DNA of 64,000 nucleotides from Ferrimonas futtsuensis DSM 18154 (GCF_000422645.1 NZ_AUGL01000006.1:1-64000); one strand, 5' to 3'; counted from the first letter of the stretch, positions 53,725 through 63,479 are shown. Program-made: numbers and translations. The notes: a model not told the origin generated them from the sequence alone.

Positions 53725-54597
53725 ATGAATCAGCCCAAGCGAATCGATGGACGGCGCATCGCCGACGACCAGGTGAACCAGGTGGCCCTCAGGGTCCGCG
53801 CCCTGACCGACGCCGGTAAGCGTCCCCCTGGACTGGCGGTGGTCATGGTGGGAGACAACCCCGCCAGTGACGTCTATGTGCGCAATAAGATTCGCCGCTG
53901 TGAACAGGCGGGGATCCTCAGCGTGGAACACCGCTTGGGCGACCAGACCACAGAAACGGATCTGTTGGGCCTGCTCGATGCGCTGAATCAGGATGAGCAA
54001 ATTGATGGCATCCTGGTGCAGCTTCCTCTGCCCAAGCACCTGAATGAGGGGCGCATCCTCAAGCAGATTTCTCCGGCAAAGGACGTGGACGGTTTCCATC
54101 CGGTCAATGTGGGCCTGCTGGGCATCGGCGACAAGCGTGCCCTGGTGCCCTGCACTCCGGCTGGCTGCGTCATCCTCGCCAAGGAGGAGCTGGGGGATCT
54201 CACCGGTAAGCACGTGGTCGTCATTGGTCGCTCCAACATCGTCGGTAAGCCTGCGGCGCAATTGTTCCTGGCCGAGGACTGCAGCGTGACCATAGTCCAC
54301 TCCCGCAGCAGCAACGGCGCCGAACTGGCCCGTCAGGCCGACATCCTGGTGGTGGCCGTGGGCCGCCCGCAGATGGTGGATGCCAGCTGGGTGAAACCCG
54401 GTGCAGTGGTGATCGATGTCGGCATCAACCGCATCACCACCGAAGAGGGCACCCGTCTGGTGGGCGACGTCAATTTCGACCAGGTGGCGCCCATTGTCAG
54501 CGCCATCACCCCGGTCCCCGGCGGCGTGGGCCCGATGACCATCGCCGGCCTTTTGAACAACACCCTGACCGCCTACGAAGCCCGAGAACAGCAGTAA
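53725..54597 (+). CDS. folD: Methylenetetrahydrofolate dehydrogenase/cyclohydrolase
   Basis: This 290-residue bifunctional enzyme interconverts methylene-, methenyl- and formyl-tetrahydrofolate. Family blocks are GDNPASDVYVRNK with the catalytic Lys, DGILVQLPLPKHL, PAKDVDGFHPVNVG, VVIGRSNIVGKPAA for NADP binding, and TPVPGGVGPMTIAGLL. AAGGAG eight bases before the ATG at 53725 sets the start, although the frame is open further upstream. It is complete and normal. Confidence 0.97.
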   Translation: MNQPKRIDGRRIADDQVNQVALRVRALTDAGKRPPGLAVVMVGDNPASDVYVRNKIRRCEQAGILSVEHRLGDQTTETDLLGLLDALNQDEQIDGILVQLPLPKHLNEGRILKQISPAKDVDGFHPVNVGLLGIGDKRALVPCTPAGCVILAKEELGDLTGKHVVVIGRSNIVGKPAAQLFLAEDCSVTIVHSRSSNGAELARQADILVVAVGRPQMVDASWVKPGAVVIDVGINRITTEEGTRLVGDVNFDQVAPIVSAITPVPGGVGPMTIAGLLNNTLTAYEAREQQ

Positions 54598-54691
54598 CCC
54601 TGCCACGGCCACAAATGTGAGGCACAGGGGTCAACAGGCCCCGTTGTGTGGGTTAGACTGGTGCAGATGAGTTAAACACAGGAATCGATAG

Positions 54692-55000
54692 ATGGTATTA
54701 CCTGGATTCGAAGGGCATGAGACCACAGAGTTTGCCCTGATCCGGCTGAGGGTGGCTTTCAAGCTGGAGCCTCAGCATGTGTCCGGGCTGGAACGGCTGC
54801 TCGAACAATACATGGACTCGGCAATCTCCGACTCCAACGTGATGTCCAGCCAGTACCTGGACGGTGAGATGCAGCTGGAGCTGAGCTTTTTCGGCGCAGA
54901 TCAGATCTCGGTGAAGATGGAGTTGGCCAGGCTGCACAAGGTGGTGCAAAGCCTGCTCAGTCCCACTCCGGTGTTTACCGTTACCGTCGACAAGGAGTAG
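54692..55000 (+). CDS. Hypothetical protein co-transcribed with the patatin gene
   Basis: I do not recognise this 102-residue protein. It is soluble, with an alternating pattern of amphipathic strand (FALIRLRVAFKLE), helix (VSGLERLLEQYMDSAI), two strands and helix (KMELARLHKVVQSLL), and might form a small alpha/beta sandwich. It ends two bases before the patatin ATG, whose AAGGAG lies within its last codons. The two are therefore coupled and probably function together. Confidence 0.65.
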   Translation: MVLPGFEGHETTEFALIRLRVAFKLEPQHVSGLERLLEQYMDSAISDSNVMSSQYLDGEMQLELSFFGADQISVKMELARLHKVVQSLLSPTPVFTVTVDKE

Positions 55001-55002
55001 GG

Positions 55003-55860
55003 ATGACGGCGGACAGGGAGCGGTCCTCACAGCATGCGTTAGTCGTCGAAGGCGGTGCCATGCGTGGCATCTTCGCCGCCGGGGTGCTGGACAAGTTCAT
55101 CGACAGAGAGCATTTCGACTACGATGGCTGTTTCGGTGTCTCCGCCGGCTCTACGGCGTTGGCCGCGTACCTGTCCGGCCAACGGGGCCGTACCCGTCGA
55201 ATCATCGAGGATTACTCCTGCCGGCCGGAGTTCATCAATCCCTGGCGCTACCTTCGCGGTGGCCATCTGCTTGACCTGGACTGGCTTTGGCCCGTTACCC
55301 TGAGCGAGCTGCCCTTTGATTTCGACGCCTTCGAGGCGCGGGGCATTCCCCTCTACATCGGCCTGACCCGGGCCAACGACGCCACACCGCTGCAGCTGAA
55401 AGCCAACCGCCATAACCTGGCGATGGCGATGAAAGCCTCCTGCTCATTGCCGCTGGCCTATCGGGACTTTGTCTCCCTCGAGGGGGTGGCTTACACCGAT
55501 GGCGGGGTTTCCGATTCCATTCCGGTGGAATCCGCCTGGCAGGCGGGCTTTACCGAGATCACCGTGGTGCTTTCCCAGGGCGCCGGTTACCTGAAGTCCG
55601 CACCCAGATTCCCGGCTATGACGCGCTGGGCGTTTCGCCGTCATCCCGCATTGGGCCAAGCCATGCTCAAACGCCATCACCATTACAATCGCACTCTCGA
55701 GTTCCTCGCGTCCCCGCCACAGGGTTGCACCATCCGTGTGATCCAGCCTCCGCCTGAGTTTCCTGTGGGTCGGCTCACCAAGGATTCTGCGCTGCTCGGT
55801 CAGGGATACAAGATGGGCGCCGCAGCCGCAGAGGCCTACCTCGAGGAGCTTGGCCGGTGA
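55003..55860 (+). CDS. Patatin-like phospholipase
   Basis: This 285-residue patatin-fold lipid acyl hydrolase has an oxyanion loop GGAMRGIFAAGVLD at about residues 17-30, the nucleophile motif GVSAGS near residue 45 (GxSxG) and the catalytic aspartate in TDGGVSDSIP near residue 166. The arrangement with a Ser-Asp dyad is complete. It lacks a signal peptide, so it is cytoplasmic or membrane-associated. It overlaps the following kinase gene by four bases. Confidence 0.92.
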   Translation: MTADRERSSQHALVVEGGAMRGIFAAGVLDKFIDREHFDYDGCFGVSAGSTALAAYLSGQRGRTRRIIEDYSCRPEFINPWRYLRGGHLLDLDWLWPVTLSELPFDFDAFEARGIPLYIGLTRANDATPLQLKANRHNLAMAMKASCSLPLAYRDFVSLEGVAYTDGGVSDSIPVESAWQAGFTEITVVLSQGAGYLKSAPRFPAMTRWAFRRHPALGQAMLKRHHHYNRTLEFLASPPQGCTIRVIQPPPEFPVGRLTKDSALLGQGYKMGAAAAEAYLEELGR

Positions 55861-56732
55861 GCCTCTCCTGGGCTGCGGTGGAGCGGGGGATGGCCGAGGC
55901 CTTAACTGGCCCGGTGTCCCTGTCAAAGCCTCAGCCGGTGTCCGGCGGCGACATCAATCAGGCGTACTCAGTCAGCGACGGCCAGCGCCGCTGGTTTGTG
56001 AAGGTGAACCGCCTTAGCCATGGCGCTCTGTTTGAAGAGGAAGCCGAAGGGTTGATGGCCCTGGGCGGTATCGCCCCTCAACCGCTGTGCTGGGGAGAGG
56101 CTGAGGGTTGGCAATATCTTATACTGCCCTGGATGGAGCTGGGTCGCCGGGGCGATGAACATGCGCTGGGGCAAGCTCTGGCCCAACTGCATCAGAAAAC
56201 AGTCAGAGACAACCGCTACGGTTGGCACAGCGACAATCACATCGGCACCACACTGCAGCTCAATGGTTGGCACGACAGTTGGCAGAGCTTCTGGTGGCAA
56301 CGTCGGTTGGAGCCACAACTGAACTGGGCCATTGATGCGGGCGCTGTAAGACTGCGCCGATGGCTAGAGCCACTGAGAGACGCCAGTGATACCTTGCTGG
56401 CGGGCCATCAACCACGACCGTCGCTACTTCATGGCGACCTGTGGCGGGGCAATGCCGGCTTTGATGGGGACCGTCCGGTCATTTTCGACCCTGCCTGCTA
56501 TAACGGGGACAGGGAAACCGATCTCGCCATGACCCGCCTCTTTGGCGGTTTCTCCCCCTCTTTCTATCAGGGCTATGACAGCACCCTGCCGCCCACGGAG
56601 GGCTGGCAACGCCGCGAAGCGCTGTACAACCTCTATCACCAACTCAACCACCTTAACCTCTTTGGCGAGGGTTATCTGGACATGGTGGTATCGGGCTGCA
56701 AAGAGGTAGTGGGGCAGGCGGAAGGGATCTGA
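55857..56732 (+). CDS. Fructosamine kinase family protein
   Basis: This 291-residue protein belongs to the fructosamine-3-kinase/aminoglycoside phosphotransferase-like fold (E. coli YniA relatives), thought to repair glycated proteins. It has the N-terminal SGGDINQAYSV, the ATP-binding lysine in RRWFVKVN, the catalytic HGDLWRGNAGF (HGDLxxGN) and FDPACYNGDRETDLAMTRLF. It starts at GTG inside the GTGA overlap with the patatin stop. An intact set of kinase residues suggests activity. Confidence 0.92.
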   Translation: MSLSWAAVERGMAEALTGPVSLSKPQPVSGGDINQAYSVSDGQRRWFVKVNRLSHGALFEEEAEGLMALGGIAPQPLCWGEAEGWQYLILPWMELGRRGDEHALGQALAQLHQKTVRDNRYGWHSDNHIGTTLQLNGWHDSWQSFWWQRRLEPQLNWAIDAGAVRLRRWLEPLRDASDTLLAGHQPRPSLLHGDLWRGNAGFDGDRPVIFDPACYNGDRETDLAMTRLFGGFSPSFYQGYDSTLPPTEGWQRREALYNLYHQLNHLNLFGEGYLDMVVSGCKEVVGQAEGI

Positions 56733-57388
56733 GTCTGGAAAGGACTCATTGTCATAATTCCCCTATGGCTGGTTTGGCGCCAATTGCGGTCATTCAGTAC
56801 AATCCTTTTTTGTGGCTTATTACATATATCAAATTTGATATTGAACACATGTACTTTTACATTGAGACATTAAAAACTCCACTCTTGATGTCGTTTTAAT
56901 ACTCACTTTCCCTTTCTTCTTGTAGCGAGCTATGATTTGACAATATAACGATTTCGCATTTGTGGCTAATAGATTGCCGGGCTGGATTTTGCTATATCTG
57001 GCATTTCCACCATGTGGCTACATCTATGTGAACAAATGCACATTAGGCCTTTTGAACTGAAAATCTCAACTAACATTGACAGTGGGGACTTTCGCCAAAA
57101 CTGCCGTGTTCAAAATTATTTTTGCGATCCCGATCTCGCCGCTGAGGCTCGCAGGGTAATGATCATCCTTCTATGGTGATCCTGGGCGTGACCCGTGTCT
57201 CATCGCTCTTGTTCTTATGCGAAGTTAGAGTGTGCTGTGATGTTTGTTCAAAAAATAAAAGTGCATGATGATTAAAATAATGATGAATACGAAGGGCGAA
57301 AATTCCACTCACCCATTTTTCACATTAATAAAAAGCATGATGGATTGGCTTAATTGCTAATCCAGGGATTTGTAGTATCAAAATTTGG
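56733..57388. other. 656-base AT-rich gap with one dispersed-repeat copy
   Basis: No gene is seen. TTTGGCGCCAATTGCGGTCA at 56773-56792 nearly repeats the sequence at 18387. The last 150 bases are AT-rich and must carry the promoter of the first tetraheme lipoprotein. Confidence 0.5.
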
Positions 57389-59365
57389 ATGATGATTATG
57401 AGACCATGTAGACTCGCGCAACTGTGCGCGTCATATCTGTTATTGGCTACGCTGACCGCTTGCGGTGGCTCCGATGGTGATGAATCAACAGCTCCGGAAG
57501 TGCCCCCGGTAGAGCCGCCTGTGGGCAGCAAACCTCACCAATCACTGGATATTGTGCAGCCACAAAAGGCCAGTTTCGACGGTGAGATCACCCTCTATCT
57601 GGGCAGGTGGTACCCCTGCATGGAGCGTGAATACAAGGGTGACGGTGTCGACATCAGTCAATATTGCACTGGTGATGAGCCCCCGACGCCGATGGGTGAA
57701 TACGCAGATAACGAGTTTAACCGCAATAAAATCACCCCGGATGATAGCAAGTACATCTTCAAGGTGAAGGCCGATGACATCAAGGCCTATGCGGCACAGC
57801 CTGACTCCCCCATTCCCCTTCGCCCCGATGTCTATGCTGAAGGCCATTTCTCGGTGATGGATGTGGTGCTCTACGCTTCTCACATCCGCGACGACCTGGA
57901 TGTGAAAGCCATCTGGAGTGAGGAACTCGGCACCCATCTGCTCAGCACCGCCTGGGACACCGATGGCGATGGCACCCTGTCTGAAACCGAATTGAATAAC
58001 CGGAGCACCGACTGGTACCCCTCCTACATCTGGCACGACGGAGAGTTCGATCGCCTCCAAGGCACCCCAAACCTGGAGACAGTCTATGTTCGCGCCGACC
58101 TAGGCCTGGCCAAGAGCAAGATGCGCATCCGCATCCAGCCATACAATTCCGCCGTGACCGAGCGTCGTAACATGCAGTTTAAACTGCAAGCGGATCGTAG
58201 GCGAGCAAACGGCGATAAAGTCATTGTGCCTTTGGTGTGGGCAATTGATGCCCAGGGCAATGACGTGGTGAAAGTTCAAAACCTGGAAGTGACCGCCCAC
58301 GACCTTCGCACCGACCTCTTCCAGCCCGGCGTGATCACATCCATGGATGTGTGGCTGTCGCTTCAGGACCAGGGATTGGCCGATGTGCGCTTCACCTATT
58401 GGGGCACCATGTCGACGGAAGCGGAAGTTAACAACTACGCGTTGACCTCCGTCAATGGCCTGCGTGCTCAGGGAATGTGGGGCTGGGCTGCGGCAACCGG
58501 CGAAATGTTTGCTACCGGCGACTTCTTCCTGGATGATCTTGAGTGGCCTGTTCCGAGCGACCTGATTGCTGCTGACAAAGGTGAAGGTGATCCAAAGCTT
58601 AAAGGCAAATGCCAGTGGATGCATGGCGGTCAGGGCCATACCATTGAATCCGCCCAAATCTGTATCGATGAGTGGTATAACAAGTTTGGCGGATTCATGG
58701 ATCACGACATGCCGGATCAGGAGGTCATGCACTATCCAAAGGGAGTGATTTTTGCTGGCTATCAAAAGTGGATGCCAGGACAATTTGATATTACCGAACG
58801 TCATTTCGTCGATGAAGATGGAGACTATGAAAACCAGGTGATCGCCGACATCAATGACGCCATCGCGCCTCTGACCGACGATCACTTTGGTTGGGGAATT
58901 GCCGATTGTCGCAACTGTCACGATGATGTGCATAAGGGATCGTTAGGGGTAGAGCAGCCCTATGAGTGTGCGGCTTGTCACGGCAGCAATGGCGCCATGA
59001 TGGGGCATGGCGAAGTCAGTCGCTGCTTCTGGTGTCATACCGAAGACAATCAGATGGCTCACCACGGTTCGGCATCGGGTTTCATGAAGTTTGGTGACGT
59101 TGAGTGCCAGGGTACCAGCCTGACCGGTTTGAACCTCGATGGTATGCAAGAGGGTTCTTGTGCCAATGCAGTGAATACCCTGGACGCAGAGCGCCTTGCT
59201 GGTCCTAATGGCGAGTGGGGGGGCATTAAACAGCCCATCCATGACCAGGCGGATAACCTGCAGTATTACGGAGCCGGTGAACGTACGGGTATCAACAGCG
59301 ACTGGCACAACAGTGAGGACTTCCCTGATCCCTACTCCTGTGTGACCTGCCATCCTAACGAATAA
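57389..59365 (+). CDS. Large tetraheme cytochrome c lipoprotein with EF-hand-like loop
   Basis: This 658-residue exported lipoprotein (signal ending LLATLTACGG) has four CxxCH heme sites: CRNCH near residue 507, CAACH 527, CFWCH 546 and CVTCH 651. The N-terminal 480 residues are beta-rich and unlike known decaheme proteins. An EF-hand-like calcium loop DTDGDGTLSETEL is near residue 190. It is paralogous to the protein at 61271-63454; both share DVYAEGHFSVMDV-type, DVYQPGVIT-like and HFGW.xADC blocks. It is probably an outer-surface or periplasmic redox protein; partner unknown. In-frame ATGs at 57389 and 57398 are both possible. Confidence 0.82.
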   Translation: MMIMRPCRLAQLCASYLLLATLTACGGSDGDESTAPEVPPVEPPVGSKPHQSLDIVQPQKASFDGEITLYLGRWYPCMEREYKGDGVDISQYCTGDEPPTPMGEYADNEFNRNKITPDDSKYIFKVKADDIKAYAAQPDSPIPLRPDVYAEGHFSVMDVVLYASHIRDDLDVKAIWSEELGTHLLSTAWDTDGDGTLSETELNNRSTDWYPSYIWHDGEFDRLQGTPNLETVYVRADLGLAKSKMRIRIQPYNSAVTERRNMQFKLQADRRRANGDKVIVPLVWAIDAQGNDVVKVQNLEVTAHDLRTDLFQPGVITSMDVWLSLQDQGLADVRFTYWGTMSTEAEVNNYALTSVNGLRAQGMWGWAAATGEMFATGDFFLDDLEWPVPSDLIAADKGEGDPKLKGKCQWMHGGQGHTIESAQICIDEWYNKFGGFMDHDMPDQEVMHYPKGVIFAGYQKWMPGQFDITERHFVDEDGDYENQVIADINDAIAPLTDDHFGWGIADCRNCHDDVHKGSLGVEQPYECAACHGSNGAMMGHGEVSRCFWCHTEDNQMAHHGSASGFMKFGDVECQGTSLTGLNLDGMQEGSCANAVNTLDAERLAGPNGEWGGIKQPIHDQADNLQYYGAGERTGINSDWHNSEDFPDPYSCVTCHPNE

Positions 59366-59388
59366 TGCAGATACTCTAAATTAACATT

Positions 59389-59420
59389 AAAAAGGCATAC
59401 CAAGATTGGTATGCCTTTTT
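59389..59420. terminator. Bidirectional terminator after the first tetraheme lipoprotein
   Basis: AAAAAGGCATACCAA / TTGGTATGCCTTTTT with a two-base GA loop. It lies between convergent genes and can serve both. Confidence 0.9.
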
Positions 59421-59469
59421 ATTATTCTGTATTAAGCAACCTTCTATTAATATAAGTATTGATTTATCA

Positions 59470-60159
59470 TCATAGCAATATTGATGAAGTACGATCTAGG
59501 ACGGTCTTCATTGCAACATTAATCCTCTTTGGGTCCACGCTATTGTGCTTGTCTTGCCAAACGATCTGATCCAAGGTGACTTCGTACATTCTGATTAAAG
59601 TTTCCATCTCATACTCTTTTTTCTCGAAAAAAGGACTGTTTACCACATATACGCTTCCCCGAGATAATGTTAAAAGCATTTTTATAGTCTCATCAATTTG
59701 TTTAGGGCTTGCTTTTATGATCCCCAATGATAGTAGCTTGTAGAAATTGAGCTTTCTAAATTTCGTTGCTTTTTCATAAGTGCTTTTTAGTGAATTAACT
59801 AAATTGGGGCAAGCTTTCGCAAAAATTCCACCATTTGCAGCCACCATGTCCACCGATGATTTGTCAGGGCGATAAAGCCTAATGAAGTAGGGAAAGCAGT
59901 TTCTGCAAATAATCCGTTCCTTCTCTGTTAACTCTATTTTGTTGAACTCTTTGACTGCGTTCAAAGTGACGTCTGTAATTAAGTTAAATGAGTATATTAG
60001 GATTTCTTCCTTTGAACTAAAATAACGATACAAAGTTCCAGATGGAATCTTTGACTCTATACTTAAACCATTCATGGTTAATGATTGATACCCGATATCC
60101 TTAACTATTTTTAATGCGGCTTTAGCAATGGCGATTTTTTTGTCTTTGACTTTTCTCAT
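59470..60159 (-). CDS. TetR-family regulator, AT-rich
   Basis: This 229-residue regulator has an N-terminal TetR helix-turn-helix at about residues 8-55 (AIAKAALKIVKDIGYQSLTM, then IPSGTLYRYFSSKEE). The C-terminal domain is helical. Codon use is much more AT-rich than in the lipid cluster. It converges on the first tetraheme gene and diverges from the LuxR-type gene, so it probably controls one or both cytochrome genes. A perfect palindrome (TAGCATATGCTA) 32 bases upstream of its ATG is a candidate operator. Confidence 0.88.
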   Translation of the reverse strand: MRKVKDKKIAIAKAALKIVKDIGYQSLTMNGLSIESKIPSGTLYRYFSSKEEILIYSFNLITDVTLNAVKEFNKIELTEKERIICRNCFPYFIRLYRPDKSSVDMVAANGGIFAKACPNLVNSLKSTYEKATKFRKLNFYKLLSLGIIKASPKQIDETIKMLLTLSRGSVYVVNSPFFEKKEYEMETLIRMYEVTLDQIVWQDKHNSVDPKRINVAMKTVLDRTSSILL

Positions 60160-60190
60160 CTATGTGACCGACGTCAGAGGCGTTGCTTAA

Positions 60191-60202
60191 TAGCATATGC
60201 TA
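60191..60202. promoter_or_regulatory. Palindrome upstream of the tetR gene
   Basis: TAGCATATGCTA is a perfect 12-base palindrome 32 bases from the tetR start, a likely autoregulatory operator. Confidence 0.4.
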
Positions 60203-60399
60203 AAAATTCACCCATCGCAATCGACTAAATGATTCGTATGCGTTGTAATCAAAGAAAACCTAGTCATAATGATCTATCGTCCTACGAATGTAATAGAATA
60301 TTTGAGATTATCTGGCTTTACCTACAACCCAAGTGATGTGGAAAAGTGGGGACACTCCCCATTTCAATTGTTTTGCGCTCTAATCAATCGGCGTTTAAG

Positions 60400-60413
60400 G
60401 TGATCTGGGTCAC
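60400..60413 (+). promoter_or_regulatory. CRP-like site 1
   Basis: GTGATCTGGGTCAC has the CRP spacing GTGA-N6-TCAC. It is about 100 bases before the LuxR-type gene. Confidence 0.55.
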
Positions 60414-60463
60414 GCCATTGACCCCTTTGGCTTGTCTTGCATTTCCTTCTGGTGGGCGTGAGC

Positions 60464-60477
60464 GTGATCTCTGTCAC
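60464..60477 (+). promoter_or_regulatory. CRP-like site 2
   Basis: GTGATCTCTGTCAC has the same GTGA-N6-TCAC pattern, 64 bases from site 1. CRP governs anaerobic respiration genes in Shewanella relatives, which fits the neighbouring cytochromes. Confidence 0.55.
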
Positions 60478-60510
60478 GGACAGTGAGGGCGTTGTGATGG
60501 TGGTGCGACA

Positions 60511-61170
60511 TTGTTAAATCGCGCACAGAAGCATATTCATGCTTCAGTCAAAATATACTTAAGACCCGATTTTGAGAGTTGCAACATGTATGGCTCATTA
60601 GATTACGTATATTTTGAGGTGGAAAAACCACCTGCTACATTCCTCATAGTGTCTCGAGAGATAGATTTAGACTTGATAGAGCAATCTGACATCAAGTCAA
60701 TATACGCCAGCGATCAAAGCATGAGAGTGTGCGGTGCAAGATTTTTAATTGGTTTGAGCTCAAAGAGCTCTAAGAAAAAAGAGTTTGCAACGAGCGAAGG
60801 CAAACTTTTTTTTCGTGTTTTTACGATATACAACAGAGCCAACGAACAACTCTTGGGTTATTTCGTGTTGCTGGCAAAAGCAACCCATGGTCATTTGTTG
60901 CAAAACGTGTGCTCACAAGATGCTTCAGATTTTTTTGAAAATAATGCATGGAAGCAATTTGCTGCAACTCCAAATACGGGAAAGGTGAGTGACAGAACAA
61001 AGCAAATAATAAGGATGACTGGGTTTGGATTGAATTCGGCGGAGATTGGAGAAATTTTACATTTGACTACTAGAGGAGTCGACTATCACCTTTCCATAGC
61101 AAAGGAAAAGTTAAAGGCTACAAATAAGCCCAACCTTGTTTTGACAGCAAGGAATTTAGGATGGATATAA
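60511..61170 (+). CDS. LuxR-type regulator
   Basis: This 219-residue protein ends with a LuxR/GerE helix-turn-helix (LSDRTKQ-like VSDRTKQIIRMTGFGLNSAE, IGEILHLTTRGVDYHLSIAK). The N-terminal 150 residues resemble the ligand-binding half of LuxR-type proteins in size but no autoinducer residues can be assigned. The start is uncertain: TTG at 60511 gives the full length and an internal ATG at 60586 is possible. It points towards the second tetraheme lipoprotein gene 100 bases away and is its likely activator. AT-rich. Confidence 0.75.
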   Translation: MLNRAQKHIHASVKIYLRPDFESCNMYGSLDYVYFEVEKPPATFLIVSREIDLDLIEQSDIKSIYASDQSMRVCGARFLIGLSSKSSKKKEFATSEGKLFFRVFTIYNRANEQLLGYFVLLAKATHGHLLQNVCSQDASDFFENNAWKQFAATPNTGKVSDRTKQIIRMTGFGLNSAEIGEILHLTTRGVDYHLSIAKEKLKATNKPNLVLTARNLGWI

Positions 61171-61270
61171 CTTCATCATGGACAAGTTCAAATGATTATT
61201 AATTGGTTGTCCAGCGCCTGTGCTGGTCAAATTGTATCAAGCACATTATCATTTTAGAGGTTTAATAATA

Positions 61271-63454
61271 ATGAAATGGAATAATAGCTTAATAGCTACT
61301 GCAATTTGTATTGGTTTGTGCAGTTGCTCTTCAGATGACAGCGAACCGTCAGATGTTGAAAATAAAGAGCCTTCAACTCCGGAAATCAGTCAAGAGATGG
61401 CAGAGATCTGGAAACACATAGATACTCCCTATCACGAATTCAACGAGACTAAACTAGAAGGTATTGTATTTGGCCACATAGGCTATCAACAAGATCACAT
61501 CATAGAGTACATCAACAAGGGCGCGCAAACTGCCCATGATACCGGAGATATGAGCGCAGACTTAAATGGAGACGGTTGGATTAACCGATGGGATGCTGCT
61601 AAAAAGACAGAAACCGCGCGAAAGGTCGATCCTTCAGCAAATGCTGAGTTAACCGTTGACCCGGGTATTAGTACTCAAACTTTAGCATCTAGCATACATC
61701 AGGTATTGGCGACAAACCCTGATGGCTTGGGTGCAGGCACAGCAAGGCCCGACATTTTTGTTGAGGGGCATCTTTCCGTATTTGACTACCTGAGATATTT
61801 GGTGGCAACACGCAGCGATCTTCGTTTTGAGGGGGAAGTGATTCGACCTGATGAATCGCCATTTAATACGCATCAATTCAGAATTTCGTGGGATAAAAAT
61901 GGAGACGGTCTGTTCAACGAAGAAGATAACACTCTATATGAAACCAATTTCAACTCGGATGACTGGCATTATAGCTATGTCCCTTCTTTTGAGCATCTGG
62001 TAGGTACTAAGAGCCACAACTATGTTGTGGGTTATACCATGTACAGACGGATGGATGAACACTGGCTGCAAGATGAGATGCAGGCGCGCTTCTATTCGAC
62101 TGGGCCGGTATTAAAGACCAGAAGAGAGCTAACATGGCAATGGGAGCAAGACTGGCTGGCTAAGAATGAAGGCAAGGTGGTACTCAAATCGTTAAGGCGC
62201 TCCTCTTCCGATCACCCGGCTAGTATTGGCTTACCCGATTCCAATGACCCGGTCGATCCCGCGGTTTATGGTAGAAACCTTGAAATACGTGCATTTAATG
62301 TCAGAAATGATGTTTATCAGCCGGGGGTGATCACTGGCTTAGATGTCTATCTGTCATTAATGATTGACCATGGCATCGATATGGCATTGGCTTACTGGCC
62401 AAGCACAGCCTCCAATGTGAAAGCAGACAGTTTCATTGTACAACGGATATTTGATTATAAGTCTGGGGGGTTCTCAGGAGTTTCAACCCGTTACTTTGTA
62501 GCTGAAACACTTGATTTTAGTACCAATCCAAATTGTGCGTTAATGGGAACCAATGGCATGCCATCTACTTTATCTCCTTTCCGAGAAGGAGCTGAAGTCC
62601 CTTGGCCAATGGCCGGTGGCTCTATTGATGAATGTCGTCGATTATTTAGTACAAGGCAGGGTAACGGTGGGTTAAATATTAACCATGATATGAGCAACGC
62701 CGTGATTAACTACGGTATAGATATTATGGTATTAAATTATTCAACATTGAACACGCCTGACCTGGTTACGGACGAGAATTACCTTGGGTATTTAGGTGAT
62801 AAGCACATATATCGCTCCGATTATGGCAGTTACGACATTAACACTTCCTGCGGTGAGAAACCGTGTATCCCCGTCACTTTGATCGAGCATAACATTGCAA
62901 CAGAAGAAGCACCTGTCGGAAATGCGCCAGTTTTAGATAAGGAACACTTTGGTTGGAAAATGGCTGACTGTGCTTTGTGCCATAATGCAGAGAAAAACCC
63001 TCTAGGACACGGAGGTCAGTCATGGCCTGTTGACTCTGCTGCCGGTTTCAAGGAGATCCAACCCTATTATTGCGCAACCTGCCACGGTAGCAATGGAGCT
63101 CCTAAAAGACACAGCTACGATACATATTGTGTACAGTGCCACAACCCCAATAACACCGACCCAGACAAGTATGGCATAAACCCTAAAAACCATGGTGAGG
63201 TAAGTAATTTGTTTTTGCTGGAACCAGAAGATAACCGGGTGAATCAATTTACTGGAACAAACTTTGGCACGGACTCTCGTGGCGAAGCAGACTACACAAA
63301 ACATATTCCCCATGTAACTGAAAAGGCACCTACCAACCTTAGTGGTGAGATTGAACTATATCCAGCGTTTTGGGTTCCCCATAACAACGGTTACACGCTA
63401 AGTAAGTCATTTCCTGATCCTTTCTCTTGTACGACCTGTCACAAGAGTAATTAA
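61271..63454 (+). CDS. Second large tetraheme cytochrome c lipoprotein with EF-hand-like loops
   Basis: This 727-residue lipoprotein (signal MKWNNSLIATAICIGLCSC) has four CxxCH sites: CALCH near residue 567, CATCH 601, CVQCH 620 and CTTCH 720. Two calcium-loop-like segments occur, DLNGDGWINRWDA near residue 96 and DKNGDGLFNEEDN near 207. Its heme region matches the protein at 57389-59365 in order and spacing, including one heme set apart at the extreme C-terminus. It is more AT-rich than that paralog. GAGG ten bases before ATG 61271 sets the start. Its role as a surface electron carrier or reductase is inference. Confidence 0.82.
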   Translation: MKWNNSLIATAICIGLCSCSSDDSEPSDVENKEPSTPEISQEMAEIWKHIDTPYHEFNETKLEGIVFGHIGYQQDHIIEYINKGAQTAHDTGDMSADLNGDGWINRWDAAKKTETARKVDPSANAELTVDPGISTQTLASSIHQVLATNPDGLGAGTARPDIFVEGHLSVFDYLRYLVATRSDLRFEGEVIRPDESPFNTHQFRISWDKNGDGLFNEEDNTLYETNFNSDDWHYSYVPSFEHLVGTKSHNYVVGYTMYRRMDEHWLQDEMQARFYSTGPVLKTRRELTWQWEQDWLAKNEGKVVLKSLRRSSSDHPASIGLPDSNDPVDPAVYGRNLEIRAFNVRNDVYQPGVITGLDVYLSLMIDHGIDMALAYWPSTASNVKADSFIVQRIFDYKSGGFSGVSTRYFVAETLDFSTNPNCALMGTNGMPSTLSPFREGAEVPWPMAGGSIDECRRLFSTRQGNGGLNINHDMSNAVINYGIDIMVLNYSTLNTPDLVTDENYLGYLGDKHIYRSDYGSYDINTSCGEKPCIPVTLIEHNIATEEAPVGNAPVLDKEHFGWKMADCALCHNAEKNPLGHGGQSWPVDSAAGFKEIQPYYCATCHGSNGAPKRHSYDTYCVQCHNPNNTDPDKYGINPKNHGEVSNLFLLEPEDNRVNQFTGTNFGTDSRGEADYTKHIPHVTEKAPTNLSGEIELYPAFWVPHNNGYTLSKSFPDPFSCTTCHKSN

Positions 63455-63479
63455 GCTCTTCCAAGAAGAGTACAATTGA

